Notes under the pieces: generated by a model
The model's database searches: none
What the model saw: only the letters and a program-made list of their open reading frames with translations
Told to the model about the DNA's origin: nothing
Shown here: positions 16,842-25,235 of the stretch, in pieces
Numbering within the stretch: the stretch's first letter is position 1
How the letters are laid out: the number at the start of each line of letters is the position of its first letter
Made by a program: the position numbers and the translations under genes
NCBI GenBank assembly: GCA_002408085.1
Contig: DHQL01000025.1
Coordinates: 40,895 to 104,894, forward strand
Length of the DNA stretch: 64,000 nt
Direction of reading: 5' to 3'
From: Spirochaeta sp. UBA5339
GTDB lineage: Bacteria; Spirochaetota; Spirochaetia; DSM-2461

Positions 16842-17422
16842 TGATGACTCCCTTCTATAGCACTCTCCCAGGGAAGATTGTACATATGTTTTCCGGGAAT
16901 CAGATACATCAGGCTGAAGGGGGGAACCAGCTTCTTATAGATAATGCGCGGATGGACCTTTACCGTCAGATCATCACTCTCTTTGATATCGATACCGCTT
17001 GAATAGTCCAGGGGGGATGAGAAGGCCCTGTAAAGCTCTCTCCAGGTCCTGTATACGGATACTTCCCTGTCATTGAGCAGCAGGACATAGTCATTGGTTA
17101 TCTGATCCCGGTAGGCTGTACGGCGGACATCAAATTCCAGGTGCTCACCGCCCACTGAAAATAGACCGTAGGTATTAAGCTGAACTCTGAAAGTCAGAAG
17201 GATTTCGGCCCTGTGGCCCTGCTCAACGCTTCTTCGAATCTTCGACTCCGAAAGATCATCCAGAGTATAGCTGAGGAGAAGGGTTCCGTCCTCTGAAATG
17301 AAGTAACTGCATCCCCCTTCTTCAGCCGGAAAAAGGGGGAGAACCAGTACAAATGCGAAAAAAAGAAAGGCCTGAGGACTACTCCTCCTCAAACCTGCTT
17401 TCAAAAAGAGCAAACATTGCAT
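16838..17422 (-). CDS. DUF4390-type exported protein
   Basis: About 194 residues. ATG 17422 has GGGAG six bases upstream; ATG 17440 is the alternative. The N-terminus has basic residues, a hydrophobic stretch (FLFFAFVLVLPLFPA) and a likely signal-peptidase site. The body matches the DUF4390 pattern: LLLSYTLDDLSESKIRRSVEQG, LTFRVQL, then the DVRRTAYRDQITNDYVLL block. In other bacteria DUF4390 genes sit directly before ntrY, as here, hinting at an accessory role in sensing by that kinase, which is inference. Its start lies inside the end of ptsH, with which it overlaps by 44 bases. Confidence 0.75.
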   Translation of the reverse strand: MQCLLFLKAGLRRSSPQAFLFFAFVLVLPLFPAEEGGCSYFISEDGTLLLSYTLDDLSESKIRRSVEQGHRAEILLTFRVQLNTYGLFSVGGEHLEFDVRRTAYRDQITNDYVLLLNDREVSVYRTWRELYRAFSSPLDYSSGIDIKESDDLTVKVHPRIIYKKLVPPFSLMYLIPGKHMYNLPWESAIEGSHH

Positions 17423-17645
17423 CAAGGGCTCCCTGCTCATCAGAACCTTCGGCGCTGATCACAACATCTGTATCATACCCGGCACCCATGGTAAGAATAC
17501 CCATTATTGATTTGGCATTTATTTTTTCACTGCCCTTTTCTATAAAAATGGTAGACTCGTACTGAGATGCTATCTGAACAATCATGGCAGCCGGTCTGGC
17601 ATGCAGTCCTGCCCTGTTTTTAACTTTTGTATTTTTCTGAACCAT
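17379..17645 (-). CDS. ptsH: HPr phosphocarrier protein
   Basis: 88 residues. His15 in AGLHARPA accepts phosphate from enzyme I, and Ser46 in KSIMGILTMGA is the HPr kinase target. Both are in their standard positions. It sits 17 bases downstream of hprK, which modifies Ser46. No sugar-specific PTS permease is in the window, so a regulatory PTS role (as NPr) is likely; a possible output is the EIIA domain at 34007-36145. Confidence 0.95.
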   Translation of the reverse strand: MVQKNTKVKNRAGLHARPAAMIVQIASQYESTIFIEKGSEKINAKSIMGILTMGAGYDTDVVISAEGSDEQGALDAMFALFESRFEEE

Positions 17646-17662
17646 TCTTTATTCCTGTTGTT

Positions 17663-18637
17663 CTAATAATTATCCTGATACATCTTTCTGGCACTGTCGC
17701 TCTCAAGCATCTGTATCAGGTTTTTGTTAAATTCTTTGGCCGCAAAGTGACCTTTGCTTTTCAGCCTTTCATTCAACGCAGCCGTTTCAATAATAACAGG
17801 AATATTCCTGCCCGGCTTTACTGGTATGTTGAATGTGGGAATTTTCACTCCCAGTATATCAGACATCAGCACATTTGTGCCGAGCCTGTCATAATTCTTT
17901 GAAGAGTCCCACTCTTCCAGGTTGATAACAAGATCAACCTGCTTCTTGTCCCGGATTCCCCTGACTCCGAATATCTGAGAGACATTGATGATGCCCAGTC
18001 CCCTGATCTCCATATGGTGTCCAAGAACCTTGTCATCACTGAAACCCATTATTATCTTTCCGCTGAAACACTTCAGAATAACCGAGTCATCAGAAATCAG
18101 CCGGTGTCCCCTCTCAAGCAGTTCCAGGGCAGTCTCACTTTTACCGACCCCGCTGTCCCCCTTGATAAGAACACCCATACCGAAGACCTCAACAAGAACA
18201 GCATGCTGTTTCTCCCGAGGGGCAAGTATATCCCCCAGGGAGCGGATAATCCTGATTGAAAACTCACTTGATACAAGAGGTGTTTTCAGTACGGGAACTC
18301 CCGCCTTTTCCGCCAGCTCCAGAAACCAGTCACCTGGAGACAGATCCCTGCAGAAGACACAGAAGGGTATGGGATAGCTGAACAGCTTCTCCACAGCCGA
18401 TGTATCTCCGGAAGCTTCCATCTCCTTAAGATACTCATGTTCCGCTGCAGAAAAGACCTGAACCCTGTTGGAGGCAAAGGTCTTGAAGAAACCGGTAAGA
18501 GCCAATCCGGGACGATTGAGTTCCATATGGTCAATGGTCTTGACCAGCCCCTTTCTACCGGCTATGCAGCTCAGGGAAAGAGCATTATAATCCTGCAGAT
18601 CCAAATCAATAAGATCCAGGATCGTGAACTTGTCCAT
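17663..18637 (-). CDS. hprK: HPr kinase/phosphorylase
   Basis: 324 residues, typical length. Phosphorylates and dephosphorylates HPr at Ser46. Walker A GDSGVGKS at residues 160-167, the following LISDDSV segment, and the HprK signature EIRGLGIINVSQIFG are present. The N-terminal Mur-ligase-like domain covers residues ~1-130. It is separated from hpf upstream by a strong terminator, so hprK-ptsH and the genes after it probably have a separate promoter in the 18640-18745 gap, where an AT-rich stretch is visible. Confidence 0.96.
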   Translation of the reverse strand: MDKFTILDLIDLDLQDYNALSLSCIAGRKGLVKTIDHMELNRPGLALTGFFKTFASNRVQVFSAAEHEYLKEMEASGDTSAVEKLFSYPIPFCVFCRDLSPGDWFLELAEKAGVPVLKTPLVSSEFSIRIIRSLGDILAPREKQHAVLVEVFGMGVLIKGDSGVGKSETALELLERGHRLISDDSVILKCFSGKIIMGFSDDKVLGHHMEIRGLGIINVSQIFGVRGIRDKKQVDLVINLEEWDSSKNYDRLGTNVLMSDILGVKIPTFNIPVKPGRNIPVIIETAALNERLKSKGHFAAKEFNKNLIQMLESDSARKMYQDNY

Positions 18638-18743
18638 ACTCCCTCACATATAAATGTTTCACTCAGGAACTTGATTTTATCCGCTTTTCGTTGAAATTTC
18701 TACCTTTTTTTACACTCCCGCCGGTGAGTTGTGAAAGTTATAA

Positions 18744-18773
18744 ACAAAAGCCCCCCTCTATTTGAGGGGGGCT
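18744..18773 (-). terminator. Intrinsic terminator after hpf
   Basis: Perfect 10-bp stem AGCCCCCCTC / GAGGGGGGCT (18749-18758 and 18764-18773) with a 5-base loop. Read on the minus strand it ends in TTTTGTTT. It closes the lptC-lptA-lptB-rpoN-hpf transcript and insulates hprK. Confidence 0.9.
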
Positions 18774-18800
18774 GAAATTATTTAATCAGAAGATACGGCT

Positions 18801-19094
18801 CTAGTGGGCCTGAATCTTATCTTTTTCCTTCGTTGTCTTCAGTTCCATCTTATCAAACATTACATCGATTGCCTTATACAAATCACGATCCTCCACTTTG
18901 ACATGGCTGTTCTGCCCCCATCTGAAATGGGCATCAGATGAAGCAATATAGGCACCGCGTTTCTCTCTGGACAAGGTCATATGGAAATCGACAATAACGT
19001 CCTCCACATGTTTAAGCCTTTTCAGCTTTTTGTCCACATACTCGCGGGTCCGGTCTGAAACATCATAATGAACACCTTTAAGCTCTACTGTCAT
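18801..19094 (-). CDS. hpf: Ribosome hibernation promoting factor (short HPF/YfiA family)
   Basis: 97 residues, the short form. HPF dimerises or silences 70S ribosomes in stationary phase. The pattern VELKGVHYDVSDRTREYVDKKL with KRLKHVEDVIVDFHMTLSREK, then DLYKAIDVMFDKMELKTTKEKDK, is typical of the family, with basic residues for 16S contact. It follows rpoN by 59 bases, the same neighbourhood as in Proteobacteria. Confidence 0.93.
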   Translation of the reverse strand: MTVELKGVHYDVSDRTREYVDKKLKRLKHVEDVIVDFHMTLSREKRGAYIASSDAHFRWGQNSHVKVEDRDLYKAIDVMFDKMELKTTKEKDKIQAH

Positions 19095-19153
19095 AGAAGC
19101 CTCCTATCAAGTGGCCCTGCTCCTGAATGAACAGGTCACCAAAAATTAAACTA

Positions 19154-20539
19154 TTACCGCTTGAAGGACGAGTTTATATCAAGTTCTTTTCTGTACTTGG
19201 CAACCGTCCTCCTTGCGATATTAATTCCCTTCTTACTGAGAAGATCCGATATCTTCTGATCGGAAAGTTTCTTCTCACCGGCGGACTCTTCGATAATCTC
19301 TCTTATGACCTCTTTAACACCTTCCTTGGAGAACTTCGAGCCCCCCGATCCGGCACCGGATATGGAGTTGGAAAAAAAGTGCTTCAGCTCGTATATGCCC
19401 CATTCGGTCTGGACATATTTGTTGGTTGTGATTCTTGATACAGTTGCCTCATGTACTCCTATCTCCGCCGCCACATCCTTCAGTGTCAGGGGATTCAGAT
19501 ACTTGGGACCCTTTCTGAAAAAATCTCTCTGAAACTCCAGAATGGCCGTGGCTGTCTTCAGGAGTGTCATATTTCTCTGATTTATACTGCCTATGAACCA
19601 GCGGGCGTCTCTTACACGTCCGTTTACAAACTGTTTCACCTTTTTGTCTTCGGCTGCGGTTTCCCCCTCCTGGATCTCCTCGAAGAAAGAGTTTATCCGA
19701 AGAACCGGAATCTCCTCGTCATTGAGGACAATCACAAACTCTCCATCTTTTCTCCGAACGATCAAATCCGGTATCACATAGTTGTACGAAGCCTCTGAAT
19801 AAATACTTCCGGGATAGGGGTCCAGGGACTTCAGAAAATCCATTATGGAATCCCAACGCTCCCGGCTGATTTTCAGCCGCCTTATAATTTCATTATATTT
19901 CTCTTTCTCCAGCAATTCCATTAAATCTGTAAGAACTGTCTCCAGTTCTTCGGGCATATCCTCCCGAAGCTGTGCCTGAAGAAGGAGCGACTCCCTGTGG
20001 TCGGCCACACAGATTCCAATGGGATCAAATCCCTGAATCTGCAGGATCATCTTCTCAAGGATCTCTTTTTCGTCCTCTGAAACCAGGGAGTAAGGGGAGT
20101 CCAAATGAAAACCATTTGAGTCGAGGTTGCTGATAAGAAGCTCTCCGATCTCAAGCTCCCTATCGGTGAGATATGTCATATGAAGCTGCCAGAGGAGATG
20201 ATCCTGAAGGGACTCACCCCGGGAGACGGCGCCCTCAAGGAATTTTCTCTTTGTATCCTCACCGCTGTCTGCGCTACGGCCAATATATCCGGGGTCGGAG
20301 CTGTTTTCAAAGGGATCGTAATCTTCGGCCTTCTTCTCGGGAACATCATCCAGGGAAGCGGTACGTTCCAAATCGATCTGCTCAAGGGCGGGATTTTTAT
20401 CAATTTCTTCGGAAATCCTCAGTTTGAGGTCCTGTATAGGCAAGGCCATCAGCTGTATGGACTGATACATCTGAGGGCTCATTTTCAGGCGTTGTTCCTG
20501 TGAGATTACAGCACGTTGAGACTGCAAATCATCCTCCAC
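19154..20539 (-). CDS. rpoN: RNA polymerase sigma-54 factor
   Basis: 461 residues. Region I (QEQRLKMSPQMYQSIQLMALP) is Gln/Leu-rich and binds enhancer-binding proteins; the acidic region II spans ~45-95; core-binding and helix-turn-helix regions follow; the RpoN box ARRTVAKYR lies at residues 442-450, just before the end. It recognises GG/GC (-24/-12) promoters. Two such promoters are visible in the window, one ahead of rpoN itself. The cognate activator is probably the NtrX-like regulator at 13721-15085. Confidence 0.97.
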   Translation of the reverse strand: MEDDLQSQRAVISQEQRLKMSPQMYQSIQLMALPIQDLKLRISEEIDKNPALEQIDLERTASLDDVPEKKAEDYDPFENSSDPGYIGRSADSGEDTKRKFLEGAVSRGESLQDHLLWQLHMTYLTDRELEIGELLISNLDSNGFHLDSPYSLVSEDEKEILEKMILQIQGFDPIGICVADHRESLLLQAQLREDMPEELETVLTDLMELLEKEKYNEIIRRLKISRERWDSIMDFLKSLDPYPGSIYSEASYNYVIPDLIVRRKDGEFVIVLNDEEIPVLRINSFFEEIQEGETAAEDKKVKQFVNGRVRDARWFIGSINQRNMTLLKTATAILEFQRDFFRKGPKYLNPLTLKDVAAEIGVHEATVSRITTNKYVQTEWGIYELKHFFSNSISGAGSGGSKFSKEGVKEVIREIIEESAGEKKLSDQKISDLLSKKGINIARRTVAKYRKELDINSSFKR

Positions 20540-20561
20540 TTCGTAAACCGTATACGAGTGA

Positions 20562-20600
20562 ATTGTATCATTTTTTCATGATTAAGCAAGATGCGTGCCG
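20562..20600 (-). promoter_or_regulatory. Overlapping sigma-54 and sigma-70 promoters of rpoN
   Basis: On the minus strand CGGCACG-CATC-TTGCT (20600-20585) matches the sigma-54 consensus TGGCACG-N4-TTGCW in all but the first base, with exactly 10 bases between GG and GC. Overlapping it is a sigma-70 pattern TTGCTT-N16-TACAAT, with -10 at 20567-20562. rpoN starts at 20539, so either promoter would give a short leader. Confidence 0.75.
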
Positions 20601-20616
20601 AATAGATGACAGATGT

Positions 20617-21369
20617 TTACATTGAAAAATCTTTTCCCAGGTAGATGGTTCTTGCCAGTTCACTTTCCAGAAGCTCTTCCTTGCTGCCGCTGACGACAAT
20701 TTCTCCCAGATTGCAGATATAGGAACGATGGGTTATCTCAAAGGTATCCCGGACATTGTGGTCGGTTATCAGTATTCCGATTCCCCTGTTCGACAGCTGC
20801 TGGATAATCTTTTTGATCTCGTAGATGGCTATGGGGTCGATCCCTGCAAAGGGTTCGTCCAGCAGAAGAAAACGGGGATCCGAAGCCAGAGCACGGGCGA
20901 TCTCTGTTCTGCGCCGCTCTCCCCCTGACAGGGTAAAGGCCTTCTGGTTCCTGACCTTGTTCACACCCAGGTCCTGAATCAGATGCTCCATCTTTTTCAC
21001 TTTTTCCTCTTTGGACAGGTCTTTCCTGGTCTCCAGAATGGCCCAGATATTGTCCTCCACAGAGAGCTTCCTGAATACCGACGCCTCCTGGGGAAGATAG
21101 GAAATGCCCTGACGGGAGCGCAGGAACATGGGCTCGTGGGTTATATCAACATCATCAAGAAGGATTCTACCTTCATTGGCCTTGATAAATCCGGCGATCA
21201 TATAAAAACAGGTCGTCTTACCCGCGCCGTTGGGTCCAAGCAGACCGACGATCTCCCCCTGATGCATGGAAAAACTCATTGTTTTAACGGCAATTTTCTT
21301 TCCATAGACCTTCCGGACATTGTCCACTTGCAGAGAGGATCTCTCAATTGCCTTTATTTCACTGCTCAT
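20617..21369 (-). CDS. lptB: LptB ABC transporter ATPase
   Basis: 250 residues. Walker A GPNGAGKTT, Q-loop LPQEASVFRKL, signature LSGGERRR, Walker B FLLLDEPFAGIDP and H-loop TDHNVRDT are all intact, and the sequence has the LptB style (RQGISYLPQEASVF). It powers extraction of lipopolysaccharide or a similar glycolipid from the inner membrane with LptFG. It overlaps lptA by 4 bases (ATGA). lptF/lptG are not in this window. Spirochaetes differ widely in whether they make LPS, so the cargo is uncertain. Confidence 0.94.
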   Translation of the reverse strand: MSSEIKAIERSSLQVDNVRKVYGKKIAVKTMSFSMHQGEIVGLLGPNGAGKTTCFYMIAGFIKANEGRILLDDVDITHEPMFLRSRQGISYLPQEASVFRKLSVEDNIWAILETRKDLSKEEKVKKMEHLIQDLGVNKVRNQKAFTLSGGERRRTEIARALASDPRFLLLDEPFAGIDPIAIYEIKKIIQQLSNRGIGILITDHNVRDTFEITHRSYICNLGEIVVSGSKEELLESELARTIYLGKDFSM

Positions 21370-22118
21370 CTGGGTGTCTCCATTGGCCTGTTATCCTCGC
21401 CAGGTCTCTCTTCAGGCATATCTTCCGGCATACCTTCAGAGGAGTCCTCGGCAGAAGGGCCGGTCTCATTATCTTCCTGTGCCTGCGGGGTGGAATCCTC
21501 TTCTTCATCCCGGGAAAGAAGGGAACCTTTTACAACACCTTCCATACTGATCTCATCATTGTCCAGGTTCACAGTAATTTTGGAGGCCCTGAACACATCG
21601 TCCTTTCTGTATACTACCGGAAGGCCCGTCAGTTCCAGAATATTTCTGTCCCTGAAATAAACGGCAAACTCGCTGCGGCAGGCAAGATCCTCTTTCAGAA
21701 TCCGAACACCCACCTGCATGATAATAAGATCTTCATCCTCCCGGTTCTCAAGAAAACCGCACTTGATGATCATCTCGTTCTCCCGGTCCTCCATAACAGA
21801 GGGGCCGTTTATACGAATGATTCTGTTCTCATTATCATAGTGAAAAATATCGGAGCTGAGGGTGAAGTCCTGCTCAAGGTCCTCCACGACTACATTGCCT
21901 TCGCAGATAAAAAACTGAAAATCCTTGCCCTGGATTTCCACACGGTCGGCCATAATCTTCTTTTTGTCCGACTGAACGATAACATCTCCCTCCAGAACGG
22001 TACTCTCCCGTCCCTCAGCCATCACAGACTGAAGGGAACGGCTGGAGAATCTGTATTGTTCCGTATACCCTGGAAATGCTGCAAGCAGCATCAGGAGCAG
22101 GAGTATAAATGATTTCAT
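21366..22118 (-). CDS. lptA: LptA/OstA-like periplasmic transport protein
   Basis: 250 residues. Signal peptide MKSFILLLLMLLAAFPGYT, then an OstA-type beta-jellyroll: repeated strands such as VLEGDVIVQSDKKKIMADRVEI, FFICEGNVVVED and ENRIIRINGPSVM. The final ~40 residues are an acidic, Pro- and Glu-rich tail (DEEEDSTPQAQEDNE, then PEDMPEERPGEDNRP), which is not usual for LptA and may be disordered. It overlaps lptB and lptC by 4 bases each. It should bridge the inner and outer membranes in lipid transport. Confidence 0.85.
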   Translation of the reverse strand: MKSFILLLLMLLAAFPGYTEQYRFSSRSLQSVMAEGRESTVLEGDVIVQSDKKKIMADRVEIQGKDFQFFICEGNVVVEDLEQDFTLSSDIFHYDNENRIIRINGPSVMEDRENEMIIKCGFLENREDEDLIIMQVGVRILKEDLACRSEFAVYFRDRNILELTGLPVVYRKDDVFRASKITVNLDNDEISMEGVVKGSLLSRDEEEDSTPQAQEDNETGPSAEDSSEGMPEDMPEERPGEDNRPMETPR

Positions 22119-22666
22119 TCTCTTCCTTCTGAACCGGATTCAAGTGTTCCGCCGATCCCGGAGGTAAAACTTGTCGTACTTGTATAGAGATCGGCTTCAA
22201 AACCCTTTCCCTTCAGAACAGAACCGTTATCCATCTGAATGGTTACTGTAGAATCCACATCACTTGCCAGTTTTCTGGTTTCATCGGTCCAGTTCAGATT
22301 GTCCGCCTCAATAGAGGCTTCATTCCTGACCGAGTAACCGTATATTTCTCCCTCGATCTGCGCATCCTGATTGTCTTTGATTATCAGGTAGTCCGCTTCT
22401 CCCCGGGTTATTATTTCATTGCTGCCATCAAATTCATTGAAAACAAAACTATAAAGTTCCGTCTCCTCTCTTTTTTCCCAGACCACTGCCTTTTCCGCCT
22501 CAAAGGTTACCTTGGGCTTACCTCCCTGGATCTGAACCCTTTTAACCCCTACAAGCTCGGAGGTTGGAATAGACTCATCCAGACTCTCACTTACGGAGGC
22601 TTCATAATTCAGAGAACAGGAGGCTGCAAAAATACAGGAAAAAATAATGATAACGTTTTTTCTCAT
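22115..22666 (-). CDS. lptC: LptC-like lipoprotein
   Basis: 183 residues. The N-terminus MRKNVIIIFSCIFAASCSL ends in a lipobox (AASC), so the protein would be lipid-anchored rather than held by a membrane helix as in enteric LptC. The body has the LptC/OstA-like strand pattern (PKVTFEAEKAVVWEKREETELYS, IEADNLNWTDETRKL, VLKGKGFEADLYTSTTSF). First gene of the lptC-lptA-lptB-rpoN-hpf run. Confidence 0.82.
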   Translation of the reverse strand: MRKNVIIIFSCIFAASCSLNYEASVSESLDESIPTSELVGVKRVQIQGGKPKVTFEAEKAVVWEKREETELYSFVFNEFDGSNEIITRGEADYLIIKDNQDAQIEGEIYGYSVRNEASIEADNLNWTDETRKLASDVDSTVTIQMDNGSVLKGKGFEADLYTSTTSFTSGIGGTLESGSEGRE

Positions 22667-22749
22667 TATTCCGAAATTATGGGTTCATACCTTCGCAGTG
22701 TCAATCTGCTAAACATGGACAGAATAGGGAGTGAAGTTACCATATTTTA

Positions 22750-22779
22750 TTGACATCCCAATATTCAGGGAATTAGACT
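22750..22779 (+). promoter_or_regulatory. Sigma-70 promoter of cheR-cheB
   Basis: TTGACA (22750-22755), an 18-bp spacer, TAGACT (22774-22779), 21 bases before the cheR start. Consensus -35, fair -10. Confidence 0.6.
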
Positions 22780-22800
22780 CATAGTAAGCTAAAGGACGGA

Positions 22801-23628
22801 ATGCATAATATGTCAGACTTTCTGAATGACTCGGATTTCCAGAAAATCAGGGATCTTATTTATAATGAGAGCGGAATACATTTCTCAGACTCCAACCGAA
22901 CCATACTGGAGAGCCGCCTCAAGGAACGCCTCAAACTTCTGAATCTGGACAACATTTCCGCCTATTACTCCGCTCTGAAGGACAGTGATACAGAACTGAA
23001 GGACTTTCTTGACTCAGTGACCACCAACCTGACCCGGTTCTTCAGAAACCAGGCCCATTACGATACCTTTATAAATCATGTTATTCCTGATCTTGTAGAG
23101 AGAAAAAAACAGTCCGGCAATAAAGTAATCAAATTATGGAGTGCCGGCTGCTCCACGGGGGAAGAGCCCTATACCAATGCTATGGTACTGAAGGAATATC
23201 TGCCGCCGGATTTCAAAATTGAAATTGTAGCATCAGATCTCAGCCTGAAGTCATTGATGAAGGCCAAGGAAGGCGTGTATCCTAAGAACAGAACAACCGG
23301 TATCCCCGATAATTTTCTTAAGAAATATTTTACCGAACTTGATGACGGGTACAAGATCACCCCCGAAATTGGAAACCTGATCAAATTTGACTACCACAAC
23401 CTGAAGTTCGGAAGTGACCTGAGAAATCTGGATATTGTCTTTTGCAGAAATGTGCTTATTTATTTTGACGAACCGGCACAAAAGAATGTTATAGATAATT
23501 TCTGGAACTCCATGGCTCCTCATTCCTATCTGTTTATCGGTCATTCCGAATCGTTGTTTGGTATGGATACCCAGTTTAAATTTATCAAAACCGACTGGGC
23601 CTGCATATATGGTAAGATTCAGGATTAA
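22801..23628 (+). CDS. cheR: Chemotaxis protein methyltransferase CheR
   Basis: 275 residues, usual length. Transfers methyl from SAM to receptor glutamates in chemotaxis adaptation. N-terminal helical domain (FLNDSDFQKIRDLIYNES), then the SAM site LWSAGCSTGEEPYTNAM, RNVLIYFD and GHSESLFG. TTRFFRN appears as LTRFFRN. AAGGA lies upstream of ATG 22801; ATG 22810 is an alternative. It forms an operon with cheB 14 bases downstream. Confidence 0.96.
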   Translation: MHNMSDFLNDSDFQKIRDLIYNESGIHFSDSNRTILESRLKERLKLLNLDNISAYYSALKDSDTELKDFLDSVTTNLTRFFRNQAHYDTFINHVIPDLVERKKQSGNKVIKLWSAGCSTGEEPYTNAMVLKEYLPPDFKIEIVASDLSLKSLMKAKEGVYPKNRTTGIPDNFLKKYFTELDDGYKITPEIGNLIKFDYHNLKFGSDLRNLDIVFCRNVLIYFDEPAQKNVIDNFWNSMAPHSYLFIGHSESLFGMDTQFKFIKTDWACIYGKIQD

Positions 23629-23642
23629 ATAAGAGGGTTTTT

Positions 23643-24767
23643 GTGTCCGATAACAAGATTTCTGTACTCATCGTAGATGACTCCGCCCTGATGAGAAATA
23701 TAATTTCCAGGCTGATTGAAAAAGACAGTGCCCTTCAGGTTGCCGGAACAGCCATGAACGGCCGCTTTGCCCTGAACAAGATACCCCGTCTGAAACCGGA
23801 TGTACTGGTTCTTGACCTTGAAATGCCCGAGATGAACGGCATCGAACTTCTGGGAGAGATGGAGAAACTGGGGTACGATATCCCCGTTGTAATCCTCTCT
23901 TCTATTGCTACAAAAGGTGCAAAGGTCACCATGGAAGCCCTTGCCCTGGGCGCCTCGGACTTTATTACGAAGCCCAGCGGAAGCGCTCCCGATGAACTGG
24001 AGAAAGTCGGTTCCCGGCTGGTCTCCCTGTTAAAGGCCTACGGTAACGACTACAGAAAAAAGAAAGGCAGTGCCCCTGCCCCGATTGAAGAAAGACCTGC
24101 GGCTCCCCTGCCTGTCAGTGAAGCACCCAGATCCAGATCCCTGCCGGTTAACGGCGATCAGAGCTGGGAGAAAGTTACACCTTTAAAAGAACCTGATAAA
24201 CCTGAGATTATTGCCATCGGGATTTCAACAGGAGGCCCGAACGCACTGCGCAGAGTCTTTGCTCAGATCGATCCGGACCTCTCGGTACCCATTGTGGTTG
24301 TTCAACATATGCCCGCTGGTTTTACAAAGGAATTTGCCGCCAGCCTCGACCGGGTCTGCCCCCTTGAAGTCAAGGAAGCCGCGGAAGGTGATATTATCAA
24401 ACCGGGACGCATACTGATTGCTCCGGGAGATGCCCATGTGGCGGTGGAAAAGAAGAGCCTCGCCTCCATAATACGGCTGAAGAATTCAGAGCTGGTAAAC
24501 GGGCACAAACCTTCGGCAGGTGTCCTGTTCGACTCAGTAGCAAAGGAGTACGGCAATAGATCCATGGCCATTATCATGACGGGAATGGGGAAGGACGGAG
24601 CCAGAGAGATCGGACAGGTCTACAAAGAGGGGGGTATGACGATCGCCCAGGACAGCAGCTCCTGTATTGTCTACGGAATGCCCCGGGTCGCCGTGGAACA
24701 CAACTATATCAGGCAGATCGTCTCACTGGATGATATGGCACAAACCATCTGCAGTCTGGCGGAGTAA
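23643..24767 (+). CDS. cheB: Chemotaxis protein-glutamate methylesterase CheB
   Basis: 374 residues from a GTG start. Receiver domain with phospho-acceptor Asp58 (LVLDLEMPEMNG), a Pro-rich linker (~140-175), then the esterase domain with Ser195 in GISTGGPNAL, His in VQHMPAGFT and Asp in MTGMGKDGA. It demethylates and deamidates MCP glutamates, opposing CheR. Its stop directly abuts the stop of the convergent RseC-like gene. Confidence 0.96.
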   Translation: MSDNKISVLIVDDSALMRNIISRLIEKDSALQVAGTAMNGRFALNKIPRLKPDVLVLDLEMPEMNGIELLGEMEKLGYDIPVVILSSIATKGAKVTMEALALGASDFITKPSGSAPDELEKVGSRLVSLLKAYGNDYRKKKGSAPAPIEERPAAPLPVSEAPRSRSLPVNGDQSWEKVTPLKEPDKPEIIAIGISTGGPNALRRVFAQIDPDLSVPIVVVQHMPAGFTKEFAASLDRVCPLEVKEAAEGDIIKPGRILIAPGDAHVAVEKKSLASIIRLKNSELVNGHKPSAGVLFDSVAKEYGNRSMAIIMTGMGKDGAREIGQVYKEGGMTIAQDSSSCIVYGMPRVAVEHNYIRQIVSLDDMAQTICSLAE

Positions 24768-25235
24768 TCAGCCGCAGCCCTTGCAGGCCTTACAGGCATC
24801 ATGACACTTCATAAACTCTTTCATTCCCTCGGGAGTCATCTTCTTCTGAATTACAGGAAGACGTCCGGGACCCTTGAGCTTACGGAGAACGCCGTTGAAT
24901 CCCAGTCCCGCGCAGAGTCCGATGACTCCGGCCAGATAGAGCAGCCCTTCAACGGAAGTGAAAAGAGAAGCAGCACCATAGAAAGCCAGAAAAACAATCA
25001 GGGGCAGAATAAAAATCATAAACGCCGCCTTGATGGAATCCATGGGATCCACCAGGATTTCCACCATATCTCCTTTTTCAAGAGCAAAATTCTCGGGATT
25101 TTCCGCTGGGAAAGTTCTCTCCTTCACATTCCAGAAGGAACGTGAGGTTTGTGACTTTTCCGCCTTGGGATTGGGATAGCGGACTAAAACTGTATGATCA
25201 GGCTGAAAGCCTTCAACTATTGTTGGCTGAATCAT
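24768..25235 (-). CDS. RseC/MucC-like (SoxR-reducing) membrane protein
   Basis: 155 residues with two membrane helices (AAFMIFILPLIVFLAFYGAA and FTSVEGLLYLAGVIGLCAGLG). The segment ALEKGDMVEILVDPMDSIKAAF precedes the first helix, as in RseC. RseC proteins act in sigma-E or SoxR-related redox control. A Cys-rich cluster (CHDACKACKGCG) stands at the very C-terminus, whereas RseC usually carries its Cys motif before the helices. Metal or redox binding is therefore plausible but unproven. GGAGG is nine bases before the ATG. It overlaps the YmdB-like gene by 23 bases. No rnf genes are nearby. Confidence 0.7.
   Translation of the reverse strand: MIQPTIVEGFQPDHTVLVRYPNPKAEKSQTSRSFWNVKERTFPAENPENFALEKGDMVEILVDPMDSIKAAFMIFILPLIVFLAFYGAASLFTSVEGLLYLAGVIGLCAGLGFNGVLRKLKGPGRLPVIQKKMTPEGMKEFMKCHDACKACKGCG

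Noticed and set aside
18744..18773. Riboswitch reading of the hairpin between hpf and hprK
   Set aside because: A perfect stem followed by a T tract on the minus strand right after hpf is fully explained as a terminator.
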